From a virus: 49,475 nt of DNA. The notes below the pieces were generated by a model. It saw nothing but the letters and a program-made list of their open reading frames with translations, did not search any database and was not told where the DNA came from. The stretch is taken from positions 1 to 49,475 of the IMG/VR virus record IMGVR_UViG_3300045284_000174. The stretch is one strand, 5' to 3'. The position numbers and the translations under genes were made by a program. Below, piece by piece: positions 40,296-46,865 of this stretch. The stretch's first letter is position 1, and each line of letters starts with the position of its first letter.

Positions 40296-40581
40296 GGAGC
40301 AGCGTGCTCGGTACGAGCGTACGAAACGGGCGAAGCACATTGCTATGCTGCGTGCTTATAAGTCCGAGCGTGGCTGCGTCGACTGTGGGTACAACGAGAA
40401 TCCCGTGGCACTACAGTTCGATCATGTACCGGAGCGTGGTGAGAAGCTGTTTCAACTGAGTCTCAGCTTCCGGTACAACAAAGAGAAGGTTGCAGCAGAG
40501 ATCCTGAAGTGTGACGTGGTGTGCGCAAACTGCCACGCCATACGCACCGCCGAAAGAAGGGTGTATAGCAATGGAAACTGA
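40276..40581 (+). CDS. HNH endonuclease, paralogue of 1823-2128
   Basis: A 101-residue HNH nuclease with GCVDCGYNENPVALQFDHV (near 34-52) and KCDVVCANCHAIRT at the end. The C-terminal block differs from that of the 1823 protein by only a residue or two, and the lengths are equal. It overlaps the upstream membrane gene by 20 bases and the HD gene by 11, the same nested arrangement as the other HNH genes. A mobile origin is likely; a host-like packaging nuclease role is less so. Confidence 0.85.
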   Translation: MTNVHTKEQRARYERTKRAKHIAMLRAYKSERGCVDCGYNENPVALQFDHVPERGEKLFQLSLSFRYNKEKVAAEILKCDVVCANCHAIRTAERRVYSNGN

Positions 40582-41125
40582 CGCCGACGCCGGCCTCGAT
40601 AGTGAGGGCCTGTTCATCAGCAACCCCAACGCCATGCGGACGTGGACGCAGAAGCGCATCGACCCCTTCGTGATGACCGCCGCCGCCGTCGATCCCATCG
40701 ACATTGCGCACGCCCTCGCACGGCAGTGCCGCTACAACGGCCACACGTACGGCCACCTTTCGGTCGCACGCCATAGCCTGTGGGTGGCAGAGTACCTCGG
40801 CGACCGTGGCTATCCGTACGTGGTGCGCCTCACGGGACTGTTGCACGATGCGTCGGAAACGTACATCGGCGACATGATCCGCCCGCTGAAGCACAACCCG
40901 AAGCTTGGCACGGCGTTCGCCGAGGTCGAGGCCCACGTCGAGGCGATGATCGCCATGCGCTTCGGGCTGCCCTATCCGTTCCCGACGGTCATCAAGACCG
41001 CCGACGACTATGTCCTCACTGACCTGGAGCTTGGCGGGCCCGAGCACCGCTGGCACTGGGAGGGCAACTACGACGACGACGAGTACGAATGGCTTGAGGC
41101 CTTCGTGGACCTTGGAGGTAAGTGA
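40571..41125 (+). CDS. HD-domain phosphohydrolase, YfbR-like
   Basis: A 184-residue HD hydrolase: HLSVARHSLWVA (H62, H68), LLHDASETYIGDM (H92, D93, D101) are the metal ligands of YfbR/5'-nucleotidase-type enzymes. It may adjust nucleotide pools, consistent with the dNMP kinase next to it. The start lies within the HNH gene. Its stop overlaps the kinase start by TGATG. Confidence 0.78.
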   Translation: METDADAGLDSEGLFISNPNAMRTWTQKRIDPFVMTAAAVDPIDIAHALARQCRYNGHTYGHLSVARHSLWVAEYLGDRGYPYVVRLTGLLHDASETYIGDMIRPLKHNPKLGTAFAEVEAHVEAMIAMRFGLPYPFPTVIKTADDYVLTDLELGGPEHRWHWEGNYDDDEYEWLEAFVDLGGK

Positions 41126-42453
41126 TGTTGGTTGGTATCACCGGCTTCGCCGGCAGCGGCAAGGACACTGCAGCGCAGGCGCTGCTCAACCAGGGCTACG
41201 AGCGCCGTGCGTTCGCCGATCCGCTGCGCATCGGGCTGCTCGGTGTCGACCCGTGGGTGCCCGTCACCCGCCGGGAGTACATCGACCTGCTGCAGGCCAA
41301 GCACGGCCACGAGGACGCACGCCGCACGTTCTTCGAGCGGGGCAACCCCGGCGAGACGTGGTGGAAGCTCTCCGAGCTAATCAACGAGTTTGGGTGGGAC
41401 AGCGCCAAGCGCATCGTGCCCGAGGTGCGCAGGCTGCAGCAGACGTATGGCACCGAGGGCGGCCGTGACGTGCACGGGCAGCTCTGTTGGATCAACAACG
41501 CCGAGCGCAGCGTTTCGCCGGCCGACGACTACGTCTTCACCGACCTGCGGTTCCCGAACGAGCGTGACTGGATTCACGACCACGGCGGGATCACGATCCG
41601 CATCACCCGGCCCGGCATCGGCGCAGCGAACGGGCACAGCTCCGAGCAGGTGCTCGACGGCCTCGACTTCGAGGTCATCAACGACGGCTTGACCAAGCTG
41701 CTGCACGAGCGGGTGCTGGCCCGAGTGCACGAAGCGACGCACCGCATCACCTGGCAGGCCATCCGCTCGAACCGCACGCAGGACGACGCTTGGCAGCCGC
41801 CCGAGGTGCCACAGCCGGTGCTCGATGTGACCGCCGGCATCGCTGAGTCGCTCGAACAGGCGGCCCGCACCCTCGACGCCTTCAACGAGGTGGACGAATA
41901 CGTGCCCCCGCTCGGTAAGCCGTTGGGCTCGGCGCCCGTGCCCCGCACTCACCTGCAAGACATGATGCTCGAAGCGGCCGAGCGGGCCGGCGAGGTGCCC
42001 TCCGAGTACCTGATGCGCACCGTGGATGCCAATCAGGCCGTGCAGGCGTTTGAGCGTGCCCGTACGGCCGACGAGGCAGCGACGCTGCGCCGCCGGCTCA
42101 ACGAGGTCCAGGGAGCCACAGAGGGCGAGCTGGAGGCCGCCTACGACGACCTGCTGGAGTGGTTCAAGGGCCAGTCGGCCGCCCGGCGGGAGTACCTGCG
42201 CAATCTGTCCACCACGGGCCCCTCGTACCTCGAGGTGAAGCCGGCGCCCCGCACGGCCGAGACGGTCGAGGAGGAGGCGAAGCGGCTGGCCGCACGAGCC
42301 GCTGACGTCGCCCACGAGGCCCGCCTGAGGCGCTACGCCGAGGACCACGGCGTCGAGTGGCCGAACACCCCCGAGGGCGAGGCAGCGCTGCTCAAGGCCG
42401 GTCAGCGGCACCCGCTGGAGACATGGGTAGGCGACTGGGACGTGACGCCATGA
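41125..42453 (+). CDS. Deoxynucleoside monophosphate kinase with long C-terminal extension
   Basis: The first 200 residues match phage dNMP kinases: P-loop GFAGSGKDT (7-15), the segment VFTDLRFPNE, then ITIRITRPG and NGHSSEQ. It would convert dNMPs to dNDPs for DNA synthesis. ATG 41125 overlaps the upstream TGA; GTG 41122 is a possible alternative. From about residue 235 to 442 there is an extra acidic, helical region (AAERAGEVPSEYLM, LEAAYDDLLEWFKG, EEEAKRLAARAAD) not found in T4-type kinases. Its role is unknown; it may bind another replication protein. Confidence 0.78.
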   Translation: MLVGITGFAGSGKDTAAQALLNQGYERRAFADPLRIGLLGVDPWVPVTRREYIDLLQAKHGHEDARRTFFERGNPGETWWKLSELINEFGWDSAKRIVPEVRRLQQTYGTEGGRDVHGQLCWINNAERSVSPADDYVFTDLRFPNERDWIHDHGGITIRITRPGIGAANGHSSEQVLDGLDFEVINDGLTKLLHERVLARVHEATHRITWQAIRSNRTQDDAWQPPEVPQPVLDVTAGIAESLEQAARTLDAFNEVDEYVPPLGKPLGSAPVPRTHLQDMMLEAAERAGEVPSEYLMRTVDANQAVQAFERARTADEAATLRRRLNEVQGATEGELEAAYDDLLEWFKGQSAARREYLRNLSTTGPSYLEVKPAPRTAETVEEEAKRLAARAADVAHEARLRRYAEDHGVEWPNTPEGEAALLKAGQRHPLETWVGDWDVTP

Positions 42454-42662
42454 GCCGGCGCCGCTCGAAGCAGCACACCGCCGAGTCCATCAGCCGGCGC
42501 TACGCCCTCGAACACAACCTCTGGGGCGAGCACCCGGTGCGCAACCGCTTCGAGAAGCGGGTACGCATCAAGGCGATGCCCCGGGAGTTCCGCATCCACG
42601 TCCACGGCATGGGCCAGTGGGTACGCAAGGTCATCAAGAACGGGGAGCTGACCAGGCCATGA
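42450..42662 (+). CDS. Small basic hypothetical protein, 70 aa
   Basis: ATG 42450 overlaps the upstream TGA and the stop overlaps the next ATG, so it is coupled on both sides. The protein is strongly basic (SRRRSKQHTAESISRRY, NRFEKRVRIKAMPREF), as in small nucleic-acid-binding proteins. No family recognised. Confidence 0.6.
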   Translation: MSRRRSKQHTAESISRRYALEHNLWGEHPVRNRFEKRVRIKAMPREFRIHVHGMGQWVRKVIKNGELTRP

Positions 42663-43555
42663 CGAACACACGTTCGAGCCGTAAGCTGGTCGGCACCATG
42701 CCGGCACCCCGTCACCTCCAAAACGACACCATCCACGTCATCATCCCCGACACGCAGAACAAGTACGGGGCGCCAACCGACCACCTCCGCTGGGCCGGGC
42801 TATATATCGGGGAGAAGTTCGCCGGCCGGCCCAACGTCAAGCTCGTGCAGCTCATGGACTGGTACGACATGCCGTCGCTCAGCTCCTACGACCGCAAGGG
42901 CGGATCGCTGATGGAGGGCCGGCGCTACACGACCGACGTGAAGTACGGCAACATCGCCTGGGAGGTATTCCACGATGCCGTCACCGAGGGCGCCACATCA
43001 GTGCGCCTAGCGCCGGCCGAGCGCACCAAGCTCTGGTTCCCTGAGGCGCATGCCACGCTCGGCAACCACGAGGAGCGCATCGTTCGAGCGGGCCAGCAGG
43101 ACGCCCAGCTCGACGGGCTCGTGACACTCGATGACCTCGCCGTGATGCACGACGACCGCTACACGGTGCACCCGTTCCTCAAACCCGTCACGCTCGACGG
43201 CGTCATGTACGCCCACTACTTCGCCAACCGCATGACCGGGAGGGCCCTCAGTGGTCAAAGTATGGACGCACGCATCAAAACGATTGGTCGCTCGTTTACG
43301 ATGGGGCACCAACAAGGGCTTTGGTTCGGCCGTCGGGAGATTGTGGGCGGAGGTGCACATCTCGGGCTCGTGGCCGGTTCCTTTTACATTCACGACGAAG
43401 ACTACCTGGGTGCGCAAGGGAACGACCATTGGCGGGGAATCATCATCGCCTACGATGTGAGGCGGGGCGACTATGACCCCAAGTTCGTTTCGCTCAACAG
43501 CCTCTGTAAGCGCTACACAGGTCGGTCACTGGGCGTCTTCAAGGGACGGCACTGA
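42659..43555 (+). CDS. Calcineurin-like metallophosphoesterase, 298 aa
   Basis: A 298-residue metallophosphatase/nuclease. Motifs: IPDTQNKYG (D31), VQLMDWYDMPSLSSYD (D67; Met replaces the usual Gly of the GD motif), TLGNHEERI (N136, H137), YAHYF and MGHQQGL (metal His). Similar proteins in phages may process DNA or nucleotides. ATG 42659 overlaps the preceding TGA; a second in-frame ATG at 42698 is possible. Confidence 0.78.
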   Translation: MTNTRSSRKLVGTMPAPRHLQNDTIHVIIPDTQNKYGAPTDHLRWAGLYIGEKFAGRPNVKLVQLMDWYDMPSLSSYDRKGGSLMEGRRYTTDVKYGNIAWEVFHDAVTEGATSVRLAPAERTKLWFPEAHATLGNHEERIVRAGQQDAQLDGLVTLDDLAVMHDDRYTVHPFLKPVTLDGVMYAHYFANRMTGRALSGQSMDARIKTIGRSFTMGHQQGLWFGRREIVGGGAHLGLVAGSFYIHDEDYLGAQGNDHWRGIIIAYDVRRGDYDPKFVSLNSLCKRYTGRSLGVFKGRH

Positions 43556-43566
43556 TTCACTGAATC
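43554..43566. promoter_or_regulatory. Perfect short palindrome at end of phosphoesterase gene
   Basis: GATTCA (43554-43559), C, TGAATC (43561-43566). It covers the stop codon of the phosphoesterase gene and precedes the Cys-rich mini gene at 43592. It could be an operator; too short for a terminator. Confidence 0.4.
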
Positions 43567-43591
43567 GGCCTTATTCACAGGAGAAGTGAAA

Positions 43592-43699
43592 ATGAAGCTC
43601 GAATGGAGGCGGCGCCGCCGCACCCGATCCGCCGTGTGCATGCACGGCGACGTCTGCAGTTACGGTCCATGCGACTGTGGTTGCCACTACGGAGGTTGA
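43592..43699 (+). CDS. Cys-rich mini protein, 35 aa
   Basis: A good ribosome site (CAGGAGAAG) precedes ATG 43592. The first half is Arg-rich (WRRRRRTRS) and the second holds five Cys and two His (CMHGDVCSYGPCDCGCH), enough for one or two zinc sites. The basic end suggests RNA or DNA contact. No homologue recognised. It starts a row of four short genes with clear ribosome sites or stop-start overlaps. Confidence 0.6.
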   Translation: MKLEWRRRRRTRSAVCMHGDVCSYGPCDCGCHYGG

Positions 43700-43700
43700 G

Positions 43701-43892
43701 ATGCCCAGACATTGCACCTACCGGCAGGAGAGCTTGAAGCTCACCCCGACCGGCCAGACCGACGACCTGATCCTCGAAGACGGTGAAGAGATCATCGACG
43801 TCGTTGACCTGTTCGACAGTCGAACGTACGTTCTCATCCAGCGGTGCGTCCCGATTGAGGACGCACTCGACGCATCGGAGGTGGGGGCGTGA
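43701..43892 (+). CDS. Small hypothetical protein, 63 aa
   Basis: ATG 43701 is preceded by a strong GGAGG in the end of the mini gene. The protein is acidic (DDLILEDGEEIIDVVDLFD), probably a compact soluble fold with one Cys near each end. It overlaps the next gene by GTGA. No family recognised. Confidence 0.6.
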   Translation: MPRHCTYRQESLKLTPTGQTDDLILEDGEEIIDVVDLFDSRTYVLIQRCVPIEDALDASEVGA

Positions 43893-44080
43893 TCGTCACC
43901 TACAACAAGCACCGATACTCCATCATCGCCCGAGAGCGGTGCGTCAACGGCATGTGCACGCTGGTCGAGGTCGACACCACGGTGCCCCGCACCAAGGTCG
44001 TGCCGTGCCGCAACATCGACTGGCTCGAGCCGGCGGCCGTGACCGACAACAAACTCGGTCTTCAGCCAAGTGGCGCATGA
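43889..44080 (+). CDS. Small hypothetical protein, 63 aa
   Basis: GTG 43889 overlaps the previous TGA. A beta-rich small protein (MIVTYNKHRYSIIARERC, KVVPCRNIDWLEPAAV) with three Cys. It overlaps the next gene by ATGATG. No family recognised. Confidence 0.6.
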   Translation: MIVTYNKHRYSIIARERCVNGMCTLVEVDTTVPRTKVVPCRNIDWLEPAAVTDNKLGLQPSGA

Positions 44081-44280
44081 TGGGCTGGGCCTGCGAGGAC
44101 TGCGGCCACGCACCGCACAAGGGTACCGGGCTCGGCTGCCTACGTGAGGACGCCAACGGCCGATGCGGGTGCATGACCGCCCGAGACAAGAACGCAGAGA
44201 TGCGTGCAGTGGCCGGCGCCCATGCGGCGCCCGACCGTAATGACCAGTACAACCACAACGTCTCCCGCTTGGAGGACTGA
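44077..44280 (+). CDS. Zinc-finger-like small protein, 67 aa
   Basis: Starts at ATG 44077 (a second ATG follows at 44080), overlapping the previous TGA. Zinc pattern: ACEDCGHAPHKG, then GLGCLRED and RCGCMTARD. The C-terminal half is charged and probably disordered. Similar small zinc proteins occur in many phages; function unknown. Confidence 0.6.
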   Translation: MMGWACEDCGHAPHKGTGLGCLREDANGRCGCMTARDKNAEMRAVAGAHAAPDRNDQYNHNVSRLED

Positions 44281-44281
44281 C

Positions 44282-44905
44282 ATGCGACGCATAGGTATCC
44301 GGGGCAACACCCGACATGAGGGCACCGAGGTGCCGCAGTACACGCCTGAGTTCGAGGGCCCGTTCGCACGAGCTGACCGGCTGCGATCCGAGGCGCAGGC
44401 CCGCCGTGATGAGCTGCACGCCGCTCGCCTCGACGTCACGCACGCCTCGTACGATGCGATGCGTCAGGAGTTGGCACGGCGGGATCTCCACACCGTGTAC
44501 GCCATCGAGCGGTGGACACCTGTCGACCAGAACGCCTGTGACCTGTTCGAGGACGAGCTTGACATCGTCTGGGAGCACTCCGAGGCCGGCTGGCATTGGG
44601 ACTACGCCTCCGCCGTGCAGGCGATCGAGCTGCTGGCCCAAGAGCCGGCACACAAAGGCTACGGGCCCAACGAGGCGCCGGCCGGCACGCCGCAGGACAT
44701 CGGCACGTACTTCACAATCGAGAAGCGGTACGTGCACACGTCGGGCGCACCGCACAACGGGCCGCAGCCTGAGCGCATTGCGCACACGGCCACCGCACGG
44801 GCCATCATTCCCGACTGGACGTCGGAGGCCTCGCCCCGTGAGCAGGCGGTACGTGACAACATCTCACTGCGGGCCGCCGGCATCTACACATCGTTCCCGC
44901 CGTAG
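44282..44905 (+). CDS. Hypothetical protein, 207 aa, last plus-strand gene
   Basis: ATG 44282 follows the previous TGA by one base. Residues 30-60 are a charged helix (ARADRLRSEAQARRDELHAA); the middle is acidic and Trp-containing (DIVWEHSEAGWHWDYASAV); the rest is polar. No family recognised. It ends just before the terminator at 44931, where plus- and minus-strand transcription meet. Confidence 0.65.
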   Translation: MRRIGIRGNTRHEGTEVPQYTPEFEGPFARADRLRSEAQARRDELHAARLDVTHASYDAMRQELARRDLHTVYAIERWTPVDQNACDLFEDELDIVWEHSEAGWHWDYASAVQAIELLAQEPAHKGYGPNEAPAGTPQDIGTYFTIEKRYVHTSGAPHNGPQPERIAHTATARAIIPDWTSEASPREQAVRDNISLRAAGIYTSFPP

Positions 44906-44930
44906 TTGCGTGTTGCGTTGTAACGCAAAA

Positions 44931-44956
44931 GAGCCCCGGCCAAGCGGCCGGGGCTC
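44931..44956. terminator. Terminator between convergent transcription blocks
   Basis: GAGCCCCGGCC (44931-44941), AAGC loop, GGCCGGGGCTC (44946-44956): 11 perfect pairs. On the minus strand a TTTT run follows the stem, so it mainly ends the minus-strand block; it may also stop plus transcription from 44905. Confidence 0.8.
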
Positions 44957-44966
44957 TCTCGTATTG

Positions 44967-45194
44967 CTAGACGGACGCCGAGGCGAGCTGCTGCTCGACC
45001 GGGACGCTCACGGCACCGCCCACGAGGGCACGGTACTTCGACGTCGAGGCCGCAATGAAGCGGGCCCCCAGGCCGATGCCGTTGTGGATGGTGTACCCGT
45101 AGACCCGACGGCCGTTGGCGTACACGTATTGCGAGCCGGCCACGCCGTGCACCGTGCGCTGTTGACCATCCTGGCAGGTTGCTTTGCTGTCCAT
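44967..45194 (-). CDS. Small hypothetical protein, 75 aa (minus block, last gene)
   Basis: Ribosome site AGGAGG lies before ATG 45194, within a small hairpin (45198-45210). The protein is Gly/Ala/Val-rich with a likely amphipathic pattern (YVYANGRRVYGYTIHNGIG). No family recognised. It shares its transcript with the gene at 45326 and the tRNA-like element between them, and ends at the shared terminator. Confidence 0.65.
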   Translation of the reverse strand: MDSKATCQDGQQRTVHGVAGSQYVYANGRRVYGYTIHNGIGLGARFIAASTSKYRALVGGAVSVPVEQQLASASV

Positions 45195-45197
45195 TGT

Positions 45198-45210
45198 GCC
45201 CTCCTAGGGC
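45198..45210 (-). promoter_or_regulatory. Shine-Dalgarno hairpin of gene 44967-45194
   Basis: On the minus strand GCCCT-AGG-AGGGC folds so that the AGGAGG ribosome site is partly paired. The same sequence precedes the gene at 45709. Confidence 0.55.
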
Positions 45211-45239
45211 TTTGGTTGGCGTGCCTGATTGCACGCAGC

Positions 45240-45313
45240 GTCCCGAGCAGGAGTCGAACCTGCTGTCTGCCGGCGGAAAGGAAAACGCTCAGCAGCATTG
45301 AGCCAACCGGGAC
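45240..45313 (-). tRNA. Degenerate tRNA-like element (acceptor and T-arm intact)
   Basis: Seven acceptor pairs (5' GTCCCGG with 3' TCGGGAC, one G-T wobble), a perfect T-arm GCAGG-TTCGACT-CCTGC with the conserved TTCGA, and a four-pair D-stem GCTC/GAGC. But the D-loop lacks GG, the 17 bases at the anticodon position do not pair, and no register gives T33 with a purine at 37, so no anticodon can be read. CCA is not encoded. It lies inside a minus-strand transcript between two protein genes. Likely a decayed tRNA or a tRNA-shaped RNA signal. Confidence 0.5.
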
Positions 45314-45325
45314 CCCTCGCATGAC

Positions 45326-45709
45326 CTAGATCAGGTCCGGGTCACCCCCAGCGGCGCTGCGTGCGGCCGTGAGGGCCACGATCAGCTCGGTGACCTCACT
45401 GGGGTTGAGCCAGAGCACCGGATCGCTCGACCACAACGAGACACGCCCGGGGTCCGCCACGTCGATGTGCAGCTCGGTGCCCGTGCCGTTCGTCTCCCGC
45501 AGCACGAACGCAAACTCGGGCGACGGATGGCCGGCCGGCTCAACCTTGGGCAGCGGGTACTTCACCGGGTCGTGATCGTACAACGCCTCGGCGGCCGTGC
45601 CGACCACGACGGGCGCCGGGCCCGCCGCTTTGGCTGCGTCAAGCGCAGCGAACGCCTCACGGGAGCTAGTCCCCTTATCGAGCGGATTGACTGAACGTAT
45701 TGCGTGCAT
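45326..45709 (-). CDS. Hypothetical protein, 127 aa (minus block)
   Basis: Ribosome site AGGAGG within the repeated hairpin precedes ATG 45709. The protein has an acidic, beta-rich second half (TGTELHIDVADPGRVSLWSS) and ends in a helix (EVTELIVALTAARSAAGG). No family recognised. A -10 like TAAGCT lies at 45741-45746. Confidence 0.65.
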   Translation of the reverse strand: MHAIRSVNPLDKGTSSREAFAALDAAKAAGPAPVVVGTAAEALYDHDPVKYPLPKVEPAGHPSPEFAFVLRETNGTGTELHIDVADPGRVSLWSSDPVLWLNPSEVTELIVALTAARSAAGGDPDLI

Positions 45710-45712
45710 GTT

Positions 45713-45725
45713 GCCCTCCTAGGGC
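45713..45725 (-). promoter_or_regulatory. Shine-Dalgarno hairpin of gene 45326-45709
   Basis: Same GCCCT-AGG-AGGGC element as at 45198-45210, a few bases before the ATG. Its repetition at two genes of one unit suggests shared translational control. Confidence 0.55.
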
Positions 45726-45740
45726 TGTGGTGAATGACTG

Positions 45741-45746
45741 AGCTTA
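45741..45746 (-). promoter_or_regulatory. -10 hexamer TAAGCT for unit 45709-44967
   Basis: On the minus strand TAAGCT lies just downstream of the previous terminator's T-run. Transcription would start near 45734 and give a leader of about 25 bases containing the ribosome-site hairpin. Confidence 0.45.
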
Positions 45747-45756
45747 CACGCCCAAA

Positions 45757-45782
45757 AGCCCCCGCACCGAAGTGCGAGGGCT
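45757..45782 (-). terminator. Terminator with UUCG loop after gene 45789-45947
   Basis: Minus strand: AGCCCTCGCAC, TTCG loop, GTGCGGGGGCT, then TTTT. The TTCG tetraloop is exceptionally stable. Confidence 0.8.
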
Positions 45783-45788
45783 AAGGGG

Positions 45789-45947
45789 TTATTCGGCCGC
45801 CGCCGGCTTGTCGTCGGCGAACGGGTCGTGATTCTTGAAGTACGCCAACGAGTGCATCGTGGGCGCCTTCGAGAGGCCACGGGCTTCGAGGCGACGCCGG
45901 TATGCACCGTGCGTGCGCCCCTTCTTGGAAACGGTGTAGCGGGACAT
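45789..45947 (-). CDS. Small basic protein, 52 aa (minus block)
   Basis: ATG 45947 is preceded by AGGAGCG. The 52 residues begin SRYTVSKKGRTHGAYRRRLE, strongly basic, continue RGLSKAPTMHSLAYFKNHDP and end acidic (FADDKPAAAE). It may bind nucleic acid; no family recognised. It lies in a three-gene unit with the micro membrane gene and 46017-46253. Confidence 0.6.
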   Translation of the reverse strand: MSRYTVSKKGRTHGAYRRRLEARGLSKAPTMHSLAYFKNHDPFADDKPAAAE

Positions 45948-45954
45948 TGCGCTC

Positions 45955-46017
45955 CTATTGGTTGGTGATGGCAGCCCACAGCATTGTGGCGCTGATGATG
46001 ATGCCGATGAGCAGCAT
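45955..46017 (-). CDS. Micro membrane protein, 20 aa (minus block)
   Basis: ATG 46017 overlaps the upstream TGA (TGATG) and the TAG stop lies seven bases before the next ATG. The 20 residues are a short hydrophobic helix (MLLIGIIISATMLWAAITNQ). The exact stop-start overlap makes translation plausible despite the size. No homologue recognised. Confidence 0.5.
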   Translation of the reverse strand: MLLIGIIISATMLWAAITNQ

Positions 46018-46253
46018 CAGATGTTCGCTGACTCGGCGATCGCACGCAGCGCCGCCGCTCTGGTGCGGAGGCTACGAGCGGTCAGGATGAAGTGCGACTC
46101 GATACCGTCGGCGTGAGCTTCGAGCGTGCCGGCAATGCCGACCAGTTCGAGAACCAAGCCCGTCGGCAACGACACGGCCGGCGCACGGCGCCGATCGGTG
46201 ATGGGTCGGGCGTCACGACGATCGACAATGAGGCCGGCGTCTTGAATATCCAT
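46017..46253 (-). CDS. Hypothetical protein, 78 aa (minus block)
   Basis: AGGAGA precedes ATG 46253. The N-terminal part is basic (DRRDARPITDRRRAPA), the middle is hydrophobic (LPTGLVLELVGIAGTLEA) and the end is a basic helix (ARSLRTRAAALRAIAE). No family recognised. Confidence 0.6.
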   Translation of the reverse strand: MDIQDAGLIVDRRDARPITDRRRAPAVSLPTGLVLELVGIAGTLEAHADGIESHFILTARSLRTRAAALRAIAESANI

Positions 46254-46366
46254 GTTCGTCTCCTGATGTTGAGTTGGCTTGAGGTGCCGGGCCTCCAGAG
46301 GCCACGGTTGCGGCCCGGCTGGCCTGTTCTCACGGCGTGTGAGGCGTGGCAGGCGTTAACCCCAAA

Positions 46367-46390
46367 AGCCCGTGCCAAGCGGCACGGGCT
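46367..46390 (-). terminator. Terminator after gene 46412-46747
   Basis: Minus strand: AGCCCGTGCC, GCTT loop, GGCACGGGCT, then TTTT. Ten perfect pairs. Confidence 0.8.
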
Positions 46391-46411
46391 GATGGTGGTG
46401 GGGGCCGAGGG

Positions 46412-46747
46412 CTAGTCGGCGCTGCTCGTGGTGCCATCTTGCGCCACAAACTGCGTGGCGCCACGAGTCAGTGCTATCGAGTCCTGCTCAAACTCGACGG
46501 CGAGCACGGCGAGGCCCCGCTCCAGTGTGTCGATCGTAAAATCGTCGTCACTGGCAGCGAAAGTGATTGAGCCCGCCGGCTCGGTCTGGCCCTCGTAGAT
46601 CCCGGTGCCCGTGCCGGCGAAGTACACCTCGCCGTCGACAGAGTCGATCAGCACGGTGAGCTTGTCGAAGAACAGGTTCCGGTCGGTTTGGTTGAGGTCG
46701 ACGCCCAGGTTGGTGCGCAGGCCGTATCCGATTACGAACGTGGTCAT
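46412..46747 (-). CDS. Hypothetical beta-rich protein, 111 aa (minus block)
   Basis: Start ATG 46747 is chosen for its strong AGGAGG; an open frame extends further upstream to 46828 but lacks a ribosome site. The protein is acidic and beta-rich (MTTFVIGYGLRTNLGVD, EVYFAGTGTGIYEG, DDDFTIDTLERG). No family recognised. Its leader holds a long inverted repeat (46800-46853). Confidence 0.65.
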   Translation of the reverse strand: MTTFVIGYGLRTNLGVDLNQTDRNLFFDKLTVLIDSVDGEVYFAGTGTGIYEGQTEPAGSITFAASDDDFTIDTLERGLAVLAVEFEQDSIALTRGATQFVAQDGTTSSAD

Positions 46748-46799
46748 TTCGTCCTCCTGGGTTGCGTGCAGTGTTTTATTGACGTTTTGGGTTGCGTGA

Positions 46800-46853
46800 G
46801 AGCATCGGCACGGTTCGTACGGGTGCAATACCCTGCGGGTTGCACCGATGCTC
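46800..46853 (-). promoter_or_regulatory. Inverted-repeat RNA element in leader of gene 46412
   Basis: GAGCATCGG (46800-46808) is the exact inverse of CCGATGCTC (46845-46853). Inside, GTGCA and ACCC pair with GGGT and TGCAC around a TGC loop, so the whole 54 bases can form one branched or bulged hairpin. It lies 53 bases upstream of the start codon. Candidate riboswitch-like, attenuator or protein-binding leader. Confidence 0.5.
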
Positions 46854-46865
46854 CCACACGCCGAA

